Shown: one piece after another, positions 1 to 6,887 of the stretch
Position numbering within the stretch: position 1 is the stretch's first letter
How the letters are laid out: each line of letters opens with the position of its first letter
Source of the DNA: Desulfobulbaceae bacterium BRH_c16a
GTDB lineage: Bacteria > Desulfobacterota > Desulfobulbia > Desulfobulbales > Desulfocapsaceae
Length of the DNA stretch: 39,333 bases
Direction of reading: 5' to 3'
NCBI GenBank assembly: GCA_000961725.1
Contig: LADS01000042.1
Span: forward strand, 1-39,333
The notes under the pieces: generated by a model
Told to the model about the DNA's origin: nothing
Seen by the model: only the letters and a program-made list of their open reading frames with translations
Databases searched by the model: none
Made by a program: the position numbers and the translations under genes

Positions 1-1
1 C

Positions 2-3000
2 GTCGTAGTGGTAGCGGGTCTTCTCTTTGCCCTGGTGGTTGCTGAGGGCGACGACGCTGCCGAGGCCATCGTAGACGTAGAAGAGCTGGCGACCTTCGGG
101 ACGGTGCTGGTAGTTGTCGTTGCCCTGGGAGACGTTGTACTCCTGGCGGGTGACGATCCGGCCGTTTGCCCGGTAGTAGGCGGCGATCTTCTGGCTGTTC
201 TCGCCGCTGATCTCCTGCAGGACTTCCAGGCCGTCGTAGAGATAGCTGGTTCCCTCCTTTTCCCCCGCCGCTTTGTAGACCCGGCGGTTCATGGCATCGT
301 AGCCGTATTCTGTACTCTCACCCTCGGGACTGTCGAAGCCTGCGAGGAAATTATCGGGAGTATAGCGGTAGCGGCTGAGGCCGTCCTGATCCTGCTTGCC
401 GATCCTGTTGCCGTTGTCGTCGTAGCTATAGCTGATATCACCTGCCTGCAGCAACTGATTTGCCGCATTGTAGTGGTAATCGATGGTTTTGTTGTCGGCG
501 ATTTCGTTGATCCGGTTGCCGGCCGCGTCGTAGACGTAGCTGACTGAAGCGGGCAGCGGATCTTCGGTTTTATGGTGGCCGTTCTTCTGGCCCTTGCCTT
601 TATCGGTGCCGTTGTTTTTAGGGGTCGTGGAATTTCGGTTGCTCCGTTGCGGATATTCGACATGGGTGAGGCGATAGGCGGCATCATACTGGTAGCTGGT
701 GAGGCCGCCATCCTCCTCGGTCATCGTCAGTTTATTACCCACCGCGTCGTAGGTGTAGGCAAAGGAGGCGAGTTGGCCGTCCTTGGCGCTGGTGGTGACC
801 ATTCGGGCCAGTCGGTTGTCGGTGTCGTATTCGCTTATCGTTTCGGTGTTGTTGGGCAGAGCGGTGGAAGTCACCCGGCCCATGACGTCAAAGGTGTAGG
901 AAGTTGTTTTACCTTCCGGGTCGGTGAAGCCGGTCAGCCGGTTTTTGGCGTCGTAGGCGTAGGTGAAGACGCCGTTGTCCGGGTCGATCATGCGGATGCG
1001 GTTGCCGAGCGGGTCGTAATCGTAGTCGATCCGGCCGGTATAGCTGTCGATGGTGGTCAAAAGCCTGCCGCGGGCATCGTACTCGCGGGTTTCGGCGGTG
1101 GTCTCGTTGGCCATGCGGATCATCCGGCCCGCCGCATCGTAGGTGTAGGTTTTTTCGGCAGCGTCCGGATGGTGGATCGCGCTCAGCCGGTTGCGGTTGT
1201 CGTAGAGAAAGCGGATGGCCGTGCCGTCCGGGTTATGTTTGGTCAGCAGATTGCCGACCGCATCATATTGGTAGGCAGTGGTATTGCCGAGGGCGTTGCT
1301 CTGGCTGATCATGCGGTTGCGGACGTCGTAGGCATAATCGATGGGATTGCCGTTGCCGTCGGCGATCCGGATGAGATTGCCGGCCGCATCATAGGCTCCG
1401 CTGGTCAGCGAGCCGGTGGCGTCGGTCTTGCCTGTTGACCGGCCGACCGCGTCATAGCTGAAGGAGGTGGTGTTGCCGCCCGCGTCGCGGACTGCGATCT
1501 TCTGTCCTTTGGCGTCGTAGGTGTGGAGGGTTTCCAGATTGCCTGGCAGGGTCAGCTCCTGCACCAGCCGGTTGCGCGGGTCGTACGCAAAGTCGATCCC
1601 GGTCTGGTTGGGGAAGGTTTTTTCGACCATGTTCTCGTTGCCGTCGTAGGCGTAGGAGACCGCGTTGCCGAGCGGGTCCGTCTCGCGCAGCACGTTGCCG
1701 CGGCGGCTGTAGTCGTAGCTGGTGATATTGCCCAGGGCGTTCATCGTCTGGATTTTCTGCTGCCGCTCGTCGTAGACGAATGTGGTCTCCGCCCCGAGCG
1801 GATCGACGGCAGCCACCATGCTGCCCAAGGGGTTGTAGGCGAAAGTGGTGGTTGCGCCCAGCTCGTCGGTAACGGAGGTGATCCGGTTCAGGATATCCGA
1901 GGTCAGCCTGCGGCTCGTGCCGTCCGGGTTGGTGATTGCGGCGAGCTGGCCGTAGGCGGTGTAGTCGAGGGTGGTGGTATTGCCGTTTTCGTCGGTGGCT
2001 GTTGCCGGCAAACCCAGGGCGTTATAGCCGATGGTCCGGCTGCTGCCGTCCGGGTGGGTGATGGTGGTCAGGTTGCCACGATTGTCATAGGAAAAGGATC
2101 GGGTCCGGCCAAGCGGATCGGTGATCGACGCCACCTTGTTGAAGGTCGGCTCATAGGTGAGCTCGGTCCGTTCCCCCAGGGCATTGATGGCGACGGTGAC
2201 ATCGTTTTTCGCGTTATAGTTGAAGACGCTGATATTGCCGTTTTCATCCCTGACCGTCACGATATTGTTGCGGCCGTCGTAGGCGTTGGCGACCTCCGAG
2301 CCGTCCGGAAAAAGGGTGCGCTCCAGTCTGTTGTTTTCGTTGTAGTAATAGCGGGTGGTCAGGCCGCGGCGGTCGGTGACCCTGGTCACCCGGTTTTCCG
2401 GATCGTAACTGTAGAGGAACTCGAATCCTTCTTTGTCGGTCTCCCGGACCACCCGGTCGTTCTCGTCGTAGTGATACCGGTAGACGTTGTTCTGCGGATC
2501 GCTGCGTCCGATCATCCTGGCCTGCTCGTCATAGCTGTAGCCCCAGTTATAGCCCATCGGGTCGGTATAGCCGGTCAGCTTGTCGCCGTCGTAGGTGTAG
2601 CTATGGACATTGCCCAAAGGATCGGTGATCGCGCCGATGAAGCCGTCTTCGTTGTAGGCAAGGGTGGTTTTCCGTCCGACCGGGTCGATGATCTCGGTCA
2701 GCCGGTCGCCGTTGCGGACAAATTGAGTAGTGTTGCCGTTGGTGTCGATATTGCGGGCGAGAGGGAAGATACCCCGGCCGTTATGGCGGAACTCGCGGAC
2801 ACCCCCATTCTTGGATATCAGCTGCAGGCCGCCTTCCATCGCTTTGATTTCGTCAGTATAGCTGCCCTTGTCGGAAACCGGCAGGTAGTGGCCCGTATCC
2901 TCTTCTTTATACAGGATCGGGGTGCCGTCCTCGGTGAAGACTTTGGCGTAGCCGGGACCGAAATAGACGCTCTGGTCGAGCGGATAGGGATCGAGCGGAT

Positions 3001-4525
3001 ACATTGCCTCTTCCTGCCGGGCCTCGGTCGCCGCCTCGGCGGCTTCCGTTGTCCGCTCGGCGAGAATCACCTCTACGTCACCTTTTTTCTGATTGATGAC
3101 GTTGGTCGTTTGTTCGCTTTGGGTGACGTCGGCTGCTGCTGCCAAGGCGGCTGCATGGCTGCCTGATGCGATTACTGCTGCCTCCCCTGCACTGGCAGAG
3201 GCTTGATCGGCTGCACTCTGGGCAGAGCTTGCCGCACTCTGGGCCTCATTGGCCTGGGACTCGGCCTCGCTTGTTCCCGCCACACCAGCCTGCTGGGCAG
3301 CTGTTTGGGCCGCCGATCCGGCGCTTGCTGCCTGGCCGGCGATGGTGGCGGAGAGGGAATTAATGCTGTTGCTTACTCCGGCAATCTCGTCTGCCTTTAC
3401 CTGGGCGGCTGCAGCTGCGTTCCGGGCGGCATCCAGGGCGTCGAGAGCGGCAGTTGCGGCACCCGCCGCGAGATTTGCCAATTGTTCGGCCTGCTGTCGC
3501 AGATCTTCGGTGAGAATCTCCCGTTCCTTGATCAACGGCTTGCGGCCGGCAACGATGTTGGTGTCGTAATTAAAAAACCAGCTGCGCCCAAAGGATGATT
3601 TGAGATCGGTCTGGTTGCTGCGGAAATGCCGGGAGATAGTGATGAGATCGTTGAGCGCTTTATAATTCAGATCCTCCGTCTTATAGCTTTCAAAACCGCT
3701 GGCGATGAGGACCGGGTCACCGGCTGTGCTGCCCTGGCCGTTTTTGTTGTCCATCTCGGCCAGGCCGCGCTGGAGAATGGCTATTGCCACCTGGCGTTCG
3801 ATCATCTCAAATGCCTGAGGGCCGAGGGCTTTTCCCCGCTGTAAATAGCCGGAGACCAAAGTGAGGGAGCTGTTGATGGTGGTGATGGCTGAGGACACTT
3901 TACCCTTTAAATCAGCAAAGGCTGATTGCAGATTGCTGAGACTGGCGTAGAGGGAATTCAGGGTTGCCAGGTTGCCGGCTGCGCCATTTGCGGCGTTTTG
4001 AGCATTCCGAAGAGCTTCGATGACGGCTGTGATGGCATTGATCTGCTCCTGAGTCAGGCCGCCACTACCACCGCCTGTATAATACAGCGGATCTCCTTCA
4101 CCAATACAGCTGAGGTTTCCTTCAGGTACGGTTACCACCTCGGAAAAATCAAAACCCATTTGCTCGAAGAGTTGAAGAGAAGTGATGTGCCGTCTGAGAT
4201 TATTTTCCATCAGGTATATTTCCGGACTGGAATCCTTGAGGAGGAGGCTTGACTTTGGCAGTGCATTTATCTCCTCCTGTGTCAGGGTATAGTGCTTTCT
4301 CCCAGACAATTGCAGGCAGTCGAACACAAACGGTGAAGGAATTGCCGCTAAGGTCCCGGCAGGCGTGACGAGGTAGAGGGTGTCTGATGATGTCGACCTG
4401 ACAACAGATCCAGGATTGAGCGTCTGGCCGAGAGCAGCAAGTGGCAAACTCACAACAAGAACCAATAAAAACAGGACAACAAGGGTTGAACGCTTGATGT
4501 TTAATACCTTACAGTAATGTTTCAT
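2..4525 (-). CDS. Secreted RHS/YD-repeat protein (C-terminus outside window)
   Basis: The minus-strand frame is open from ATG 4525 to the left edge, about 1508 codons. AGGAG lies 7 nt before the ATG. Domain order: signal peptide (about 1-35, hydrophobic core VVLFLLVLVVSL); a segment at about 90-133 with an RRHI...F..MGF motif, as in surface-protein repeats; a helical Ala/Asn-rich stretch (about 150-215); a DUF6531-like RHS entry domain (about 264-323, GDPVLIASGFE ... SFGRSWFFNYD); a very Ala-rich coiled-coil-like insert (about 336-505); then several dozen YD repeats (DPLGN...YDxxGN) from about residue 524. A Lys/Asn/Gly-rich linker interrupts the repeats near positions 560-650. The RHS core motif YVYDGLGSVVAL...YHYD is reached just before the edge, so the variable C-terminus is missing. 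RHS shells encapsulate a C-terminal effector or adhesin tip. No VgrG, PAAR or T6SS gene is nearby, so a Sec-exported surface or wall-associated form is likelier. Confidence 0.95.
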   Translation of the reverse strand, partial: MKHYCKVLNIKRSTLVVLFLLVLVVSLPLAALGQTLNPGSVVRSTSSDTLYLVTPAGTLAAIPSPFVFDCLQLSGRKHYTLTQEEINALPKSSLLLKDSSPEIYLMENNLRRHITSLQLFEQMGFDFSEVVTVPEGNLSCIGEGDPLYYTGGGSGGLTQEQINAITAVIEALRNAQNAANGAAGNLATLNSLYASLSNLQSAFADLKGKVSSAITTINSSLTLVSGYLQRGKALGPQAFEMIERQVAIAILQRGLAEMDNKNGQGSTAGDPVLIASGFESYKTEDLNYKALNDLITISRHFRSNQTDLKSSFGRSWFFNYDTNIVAGRKPLIKEREILTEDLRQQAEQLANLAAGAATAALDALDAARNAAAAAQVKADEIAGVSNSINSLSATIAGQAASAGSAAQTAAQQAGVAGTSEAESQANEAQSAASSAQSAADQASASAGEAAVIASGSHAAALAAAADVTQSEQTTNVINQKKGDVEVILAERTTEAAEAATEARQEEAMYPLDPYPLDQSVYFGPGYAKVFTEDGTPILYKEEDTGHYLPVSDKGSYTDEIKAMEGGLQLISKNGGVREFRHNGRGIFPLARNIDTNGNTTQFVRNGDRLTEIIDPVGRKTTLAYNEDGFIGAITDPLGNVHSYTYDGDKLTGYTDPMGYNWGYSYDEQARMIGRSDPQNNVYRYHYDENDRVVRETDKEGFEFLYSYDPENRVTRVTDRRGLTTRYYYNENNRLERTLFPDGSEVANAYDGRNNIVTVRDENGNISVFNYNAKNDVTVAINALGERTELTYEPTFNKVASITDPLGRTRSFSYDNRGNLTTITHPDGSSRTIGYNALGLPATATDENGNTTTLDYTAYGQLAAITNPDGTSRRLTSDILNRITSVTDELGATTTFAYNPLGSMVAAVDPLGAETTFVYDERQQKIQTMNALGNITSYDYSRRGNVLRETDPLGNAVSYAYDGNENMVEKTFPNQTGIDFAYDPRNRLVQELTLPGNLETLHTYDAKGQKIAVRDAGGNTTSFSYDAVGRSTGKTDATGSLTSGAYDAAGNLIRIADGNGNPIDYAYDVRNRMISQSNALGNTTAYQYDAVGNLLTKHNPDGTAIRFLYDNRNRLSAIHHPDAAEKTYTYDAAGRMIRMANETTAETREYDARGRLLTTIDSYTGRIDYDYDPLGNRIRMIDPDNGVFTYAYDAKNRLTGFTDPEGKTTSYTFDVMGRVTSTALPNNTETISEYDTDNRLARMVTTSAKDGQLASFAYTYDAVGNKLTMTEEDGGLTSYQYDAAYRLTHVEYPQRSNRNSTTPKNNGTDKGKGQKNGHHKTEDPLPASVSYVYDAAGNRINEIADNKTIDYHYNAANQLLQAGDISYSYDDNGNRIGKQDQDGLSRYRYTPDNFLAGFDSPEGESTEYGYDAMNRRVYKAAGEKEGTSYLYDGLEVLQEISGENSQKIAAYYRANGRIVTRQEYNVSQGNDNYQHRPEGRQLFYVYDGLGSVVALSNHQGKEKTRYHYD

Positions 4526-4637
4526 TCATTCACTCCTGACTTCCGGTTGATTGTGCAAGCTTTGCAATTTACAGGGAAATACCGGCGAGGATATATATAA
4601 AATCAGCAGAAGTCTATAGGCAGAACACACATTTTAT

Positions 4638-4675
4638 CTAGGCAAAACGCCTAGGTGAAACCAGGCAAAATGCCT
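4638..4675. promoter_or_regulatory. Tandem small inverted repeats upstream of RHS gene (candidate operator)
   Basis: Two related palindromes lie about 115-150 bp upstream of the RHS start. CTAGGC-AAAAC-GCCTAG at 4638-4654 is a perfect 6-bp arm. AGGC-AAAAT-GCCT at 4663-4675 is its shorter copy, offset by 23 bp (about two helical turns). The loop sequence AAAA(C/T) is shared. This pattern suggests two sites for one dimeric regulator. No T-run follows on either strand, so a terminator is unlikely. The regulator is unknown. Confidence 0.4.
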
Positions 4676-4776
4676 AAAGGACAAGTAGTGAGAGAAGAGG
4701 AGAAAGACGTAATAGATTACTGCTTCAAGGACTTATGGAGAGAAATCAGATAAGTTGGGAAGGTTATGACTTTTTA

Positions 4777-4848
4777 TTATCTGTCGAATTCCCAGCTTGA
4801 ACCGAAGGAATTTGCCGGGTCTTTGATTGATAAACAGTCCTCGGCCAT
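4777..4848 (-). other. Possible 23-residue small ORF or gene remnant after the PqqD gene
   Basis: ATG 4848 to TAA 4777 would encode a 23-residue peptide beginning MAEDCLSIKD and ending SSWEFDR. The same frame stays open upstream as ...LFADGKTAAEMAED, running back into the end of the PqqD gene in another frame. There is no convincing ribosome binding site before ATG 4848 (only GCGGAA). The amino acid composition looks protein-like rather than random. It could be a small peptide gene, the tail of a decayed gene (DGKTAAEMAE resembles the DGxxTxxEIxE motif of PqqD proteins), or chance. Confidence 0.2.
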
Positions 4849-4892
4849 TTCCGCTGCAGTCTTGCCGTCGGCAAAAAGACGAGACCTCGTAT

Positions 4893-5279
4893 TCAGCGCA
4901 TCAGGATGAGGCCGCGCCGGCCGAGCTGGCGGAGAAAGGCGGTGACGGAAATTTCCGCCTCCTGCAGAGTGAGTCCGCTTGAGCCGGAAAACTCCTTGAC
5001 GATCATGCCGACGTTTTTCTCGCCGTCCACCATCTGCCAGACCATGCTTCCCAGGTGGTCGAGCTGGAGTTTTTTGGTCGGTGTCGGCGGTACGCCATTT
5101 TTGTAAAAGCGGTTGGCGATCTGCAGGAAAAACGGTCGGATGTTCAGGGGATATTCGATCAGGGTGTCGCCATTTTCCGAAACCTCCCAGGTCGCAGTCC
5201 CGGCCTTCTGCGGGACACAGCGCAGCGCCTCGGTTCGGGTCGGCTGTACGGGAAGTGGTTTTTTCTTAAACAATCGCAT
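4893..5279 (-). CDS. PqqD-family protein (RRE-like fold)
   Basis: 128 residues from ATG 5279. The start is set by a 14-bp overlap with the end of the preceding gene (ATGCGATTGTTTAA contains both start and stop), suggesting translational coupling. The C-terminal 70 residues carry the PqqD pattern: LDHLGSMVWQMVDGEKNVGMIV, then an EAE...FLRQLGRRGLI helix. A 40-residue N-terminal extension (WEVSENGDTLIEYP...FFLQIANRFY) precedes it. PqqD folds usually bind leader peptides for radical-SAM or other RiPP enzymes, but many are orphan accessory subunits. No radical SAM enzyme, cyclodehydratase or clear precursor peptide is encoded in this window, so its partner is unknown. It is the last gene of the long minus-strand block. 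Confidence 0.8.
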   Translation of the reverse strand: MRLFKKKPLPVQPTRTEALRCVPQKAGTATWEVSENGDTLIEYPLNIRPFFLQIANRFYKNGVPPTPTKKLQLDHLGSMVWQMVDGEKNVGMIVKEFSGSSGLTLQEAEISVTAFLRQLGRRGLILMR

Positions 5280-6189
5280 AGTTTCCGGCAAGTGTTGGCA
5301 GCATGTCGCCTGGGATTGGACGTGACCCGGTGATGACGAGAGCCAGCAGGCGATTATGGGTGCTGTCATGGCGGATACCCGCCCGGACAAAAGGTTTATT
5401 GCGGCGCATGCGCAGGAGCACTCGACTGGTGATGCCGGGGGTTCTGAATCCCTCGCAGGACTCGGTATCCGGGCTTTCCCGTATTTCCAGGTCGGGCGCG
5501 GCAGTGAGCGTGAGCAGGATTTCTGCAAGCGACTGGCGGCTCAGCCTGACATCGGCCGGTGCCAGCTTGCAGGTATCGAGCTTCAGATCATGCGTATGAA
5601 AGGATAAACGCGTCAATCCCGCCCCGAAAGAATAGTCGGTGAGAGAGAAGGCCGGCGGCGTGCTGAGGGAAAAATCCTGGATCCGCCAGAGTTCTTCCCG
5701 GTGGCCGTGACACGAGAGTGTCGCCAGACAATTGACGATGGCGTTGCCCGATGCCTGTCTGCGCACAGGTTGAGTATCGGTGAAAATCTGGAACTGGAAA
5801 AGAGTATGGCACTTGGGGCAGCAGAAGATGCCGCCCGACAGCGTCCCGTTCTTGTCTCCCGAGCAGGCGAAAATTTCAAACTTCGACTCGTGCTGCAGCC
5901 ACTGACCAGTAAGCTCTCCCGTGGCAATAACGGTTTCGGCCTGCTCGGAAAAGGCCGAAATTATCTGCTGCAGGTTTTTTGGCGAATTGTCGGTTTTCTT
6001 CTGCCAGCGCAATTGCAGCAGAGGTTGAAATTCTTCCTCGAAAACCAGGTGGCACGGTGCCGCCACCCTTGTTTCCCAGAACTCGGGGATGACAAGCCGT
6101 ACCCCATTCCAGGCAATCAGTCGTGTGTGTTGAGAGTTGCCCACCTGCATCGGTTTATTGCGGGATGAGATACGACCAGTCTGTTTCAC
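5266..6189 (-). CDS. Uncharacterised protein with Cys/His cluster
   Basis: 307 residues if started at GTG 6189, which has AAGGA 5 nt upstream. ATG 6150 (294 residues) is an alternative that lies 4 nt after the preceding stop but lacks a ribosome binding site. I do not recognise the family. Visible features are an N-terminal segment RLIAWNGVRLVIPEFWE (Trp-Gly...Pro...Trp pattern), and a central CCPKCH at about 123-128 followed by C154, C160, H161 and H163. These could form a zinc site. There is no signal peptide or membrane segment, so it is probably cytoplasmic. It overlaps both neighbours (35 bp with the secreted-protein gene, 14 bp with the PqqD gene), so the three are very likely co-translated and the PqqD protein may act with it. 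Confidence 0.75.
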   Translation of the reverse strand: MKQTGRISSRNKPMQVGNSQHTRLIAWNGVRLVIPEFWETRVAAPCHLVFEEEFQPLLQLRWQKKTDNSPKNLQQIISAFSEQAETVIATGELTGQWLQHESKFEIFACSGDKNGTLSGGIFCCPKCHTLFQFQIFTDTQPVRRQASGNAIVNCLATLSCHGHREELWRIQDFSLSTPPAFSLTDYSFGAGLTRLSFHTHDLKLDTCKLAPADVRLSRQSLAEILLTLTAAPDLEIRESPDTESCEGFRTPGITSRVLLRMRRNKPFVRAGIRHDSTHNRLLALVITGSRPIPGDMLPTLAGNYAIV

Positions 6190-6760
6190 TTAATTCCTTG
6201 AGCCGGTTTTCGTCGGTATCCTCTTTATGCTGCGCACACATTTCAATGAAACAGAGCCGCTCCTCTTCAATTTTTTCCGGAAAGGTAAGTTTTACCATAT
6301 TGCCGATGTTTTCCTTGGAACTCTTGCCATTATGCTGCAGAGCCAGACTTACCTTGTTCTGTTCACTGTCGACAAAATGCCATTTCCAGATGAGCAGGAC
6401 CCCGAAGGAATCTCCACTATAGGAATGAGGTTGACCGAATTTTTCCCGGTATTTTGCCAGCAGAGTGTCATAAAACTCTCTACTGCTGTCCACATACTTC
6501 ATGTCCATCTTCAGTATCAGGCCGTCGTGCCGGCATGTTCCGTAAGAGATAACCCCTTTGCGGAAACCGTGCCAGTCGGTTACCACGACCTCTTTCATGA
6601 AGTTGGACCGGATGATGTCAGGGTAAGAATCAACATGAGTGCCGAGGGCGATGCCGCCGACCCCATGGGGCACGTTTTCTGCCGGGGTCGCAGTGGGCAA
6701 AAACAAGCTGATGCAAAAGACGATGAGGAAAAACCGGATGAAAAAACTTCTCTGCGTCAT
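6155..6760 (-). CDS. Uncharacterised secreted (periplasmic) protein
   Basis: 201 residues from ATG 6760. A clear Sec signal peptide is present: RSFFIRFFLIVFCISLFLP, with likely cleavage after ATPA near residue 27. The mature part starts GVGGIALGTHVDSYPDI, a pattern of small periplasmic proteins with a G-x-x-L-G-T entry strand. It is otherwise alternating polar and hydrophobic with no enzyme motif I recognise. Two Cys near the C-terminus (RLCFIEMCAQ) and one at GTCRHDG might form disulfides. It is preceded by its own promoter candidate (6813-6841) and overlaps the next gene by 35 bp. Its place beside membrane-transport genes suggests an envelope role, but none can be assigned from sequence. 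Confidence 0.8.
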   Translation of the reverse strand: MTQRSFFIRFFLIVFCISLFLPTATPAENVPHGVGGIALGTHVDSYPDIIRSNFMKEVVVTDWHGFRKGVISYGTCRHDGLILKMDMKYVDSSREFYDTLLAKYREKFGQPHSYSGDSFGVLLIWKWHFVDSEQNKVSLALQHNGKSSKENIGNMVKLTFPEKIEEERLCFIEMCAQHKEDTDENRLKELSETDWSYLIPQ

Positions 6761-6812
6761 GGCACTCTCTTCTGGAAATGGGTTGCTCGGTTTGTAAAAA
6801 GACCGTACTCAA

Positions 6813-6841
6813 ACTATGAGACTATGGCGAGAGCATGTCAA
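6813..6841 (-). promoter_or_regulatory. Sigma70-type promoter before the secreted protein gene
   Basis: On the minus strand, TTGACA (6841-6836) is followed after 17 bp by CATAGT (6818-6813). Transcription would start near 6806, about 46 nt before ATG 6760. The 12 bp TTGACATGCTCT are identical to those of the promoter at 17307-17335. Confidence 0.6.
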
Positions 6842-6887
6842 GCTTTGTCGGCGAGAGGGTAAACCCCGACCTTCCTGCAGTTTACAA

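Noticed and set aside
1523..3166. Long plus-strand open frames (also 8-547 and 572-1438)
   Set aside because: They are antisense to the RHS gene. Their Val/Gly-rich translations mirror the repetitive YD codons on the minus strand, and they lack domain motifs.
2..4525. RHS gene as a T6SS polymorphic toxin
   Set aside because: A Sec signal peptide is present, there are no VgrG/PAAR/Hcp genes, and the toxin and immunity region is outside the window. It cannot be claimed.
5800..5830. CPKCH as a c-type haem-binding CXXCH motif in the unknown protein
   Set aside because: The protein has no signal peptide or export signal, and further Cys/His residues nearby fit a zinc site better.
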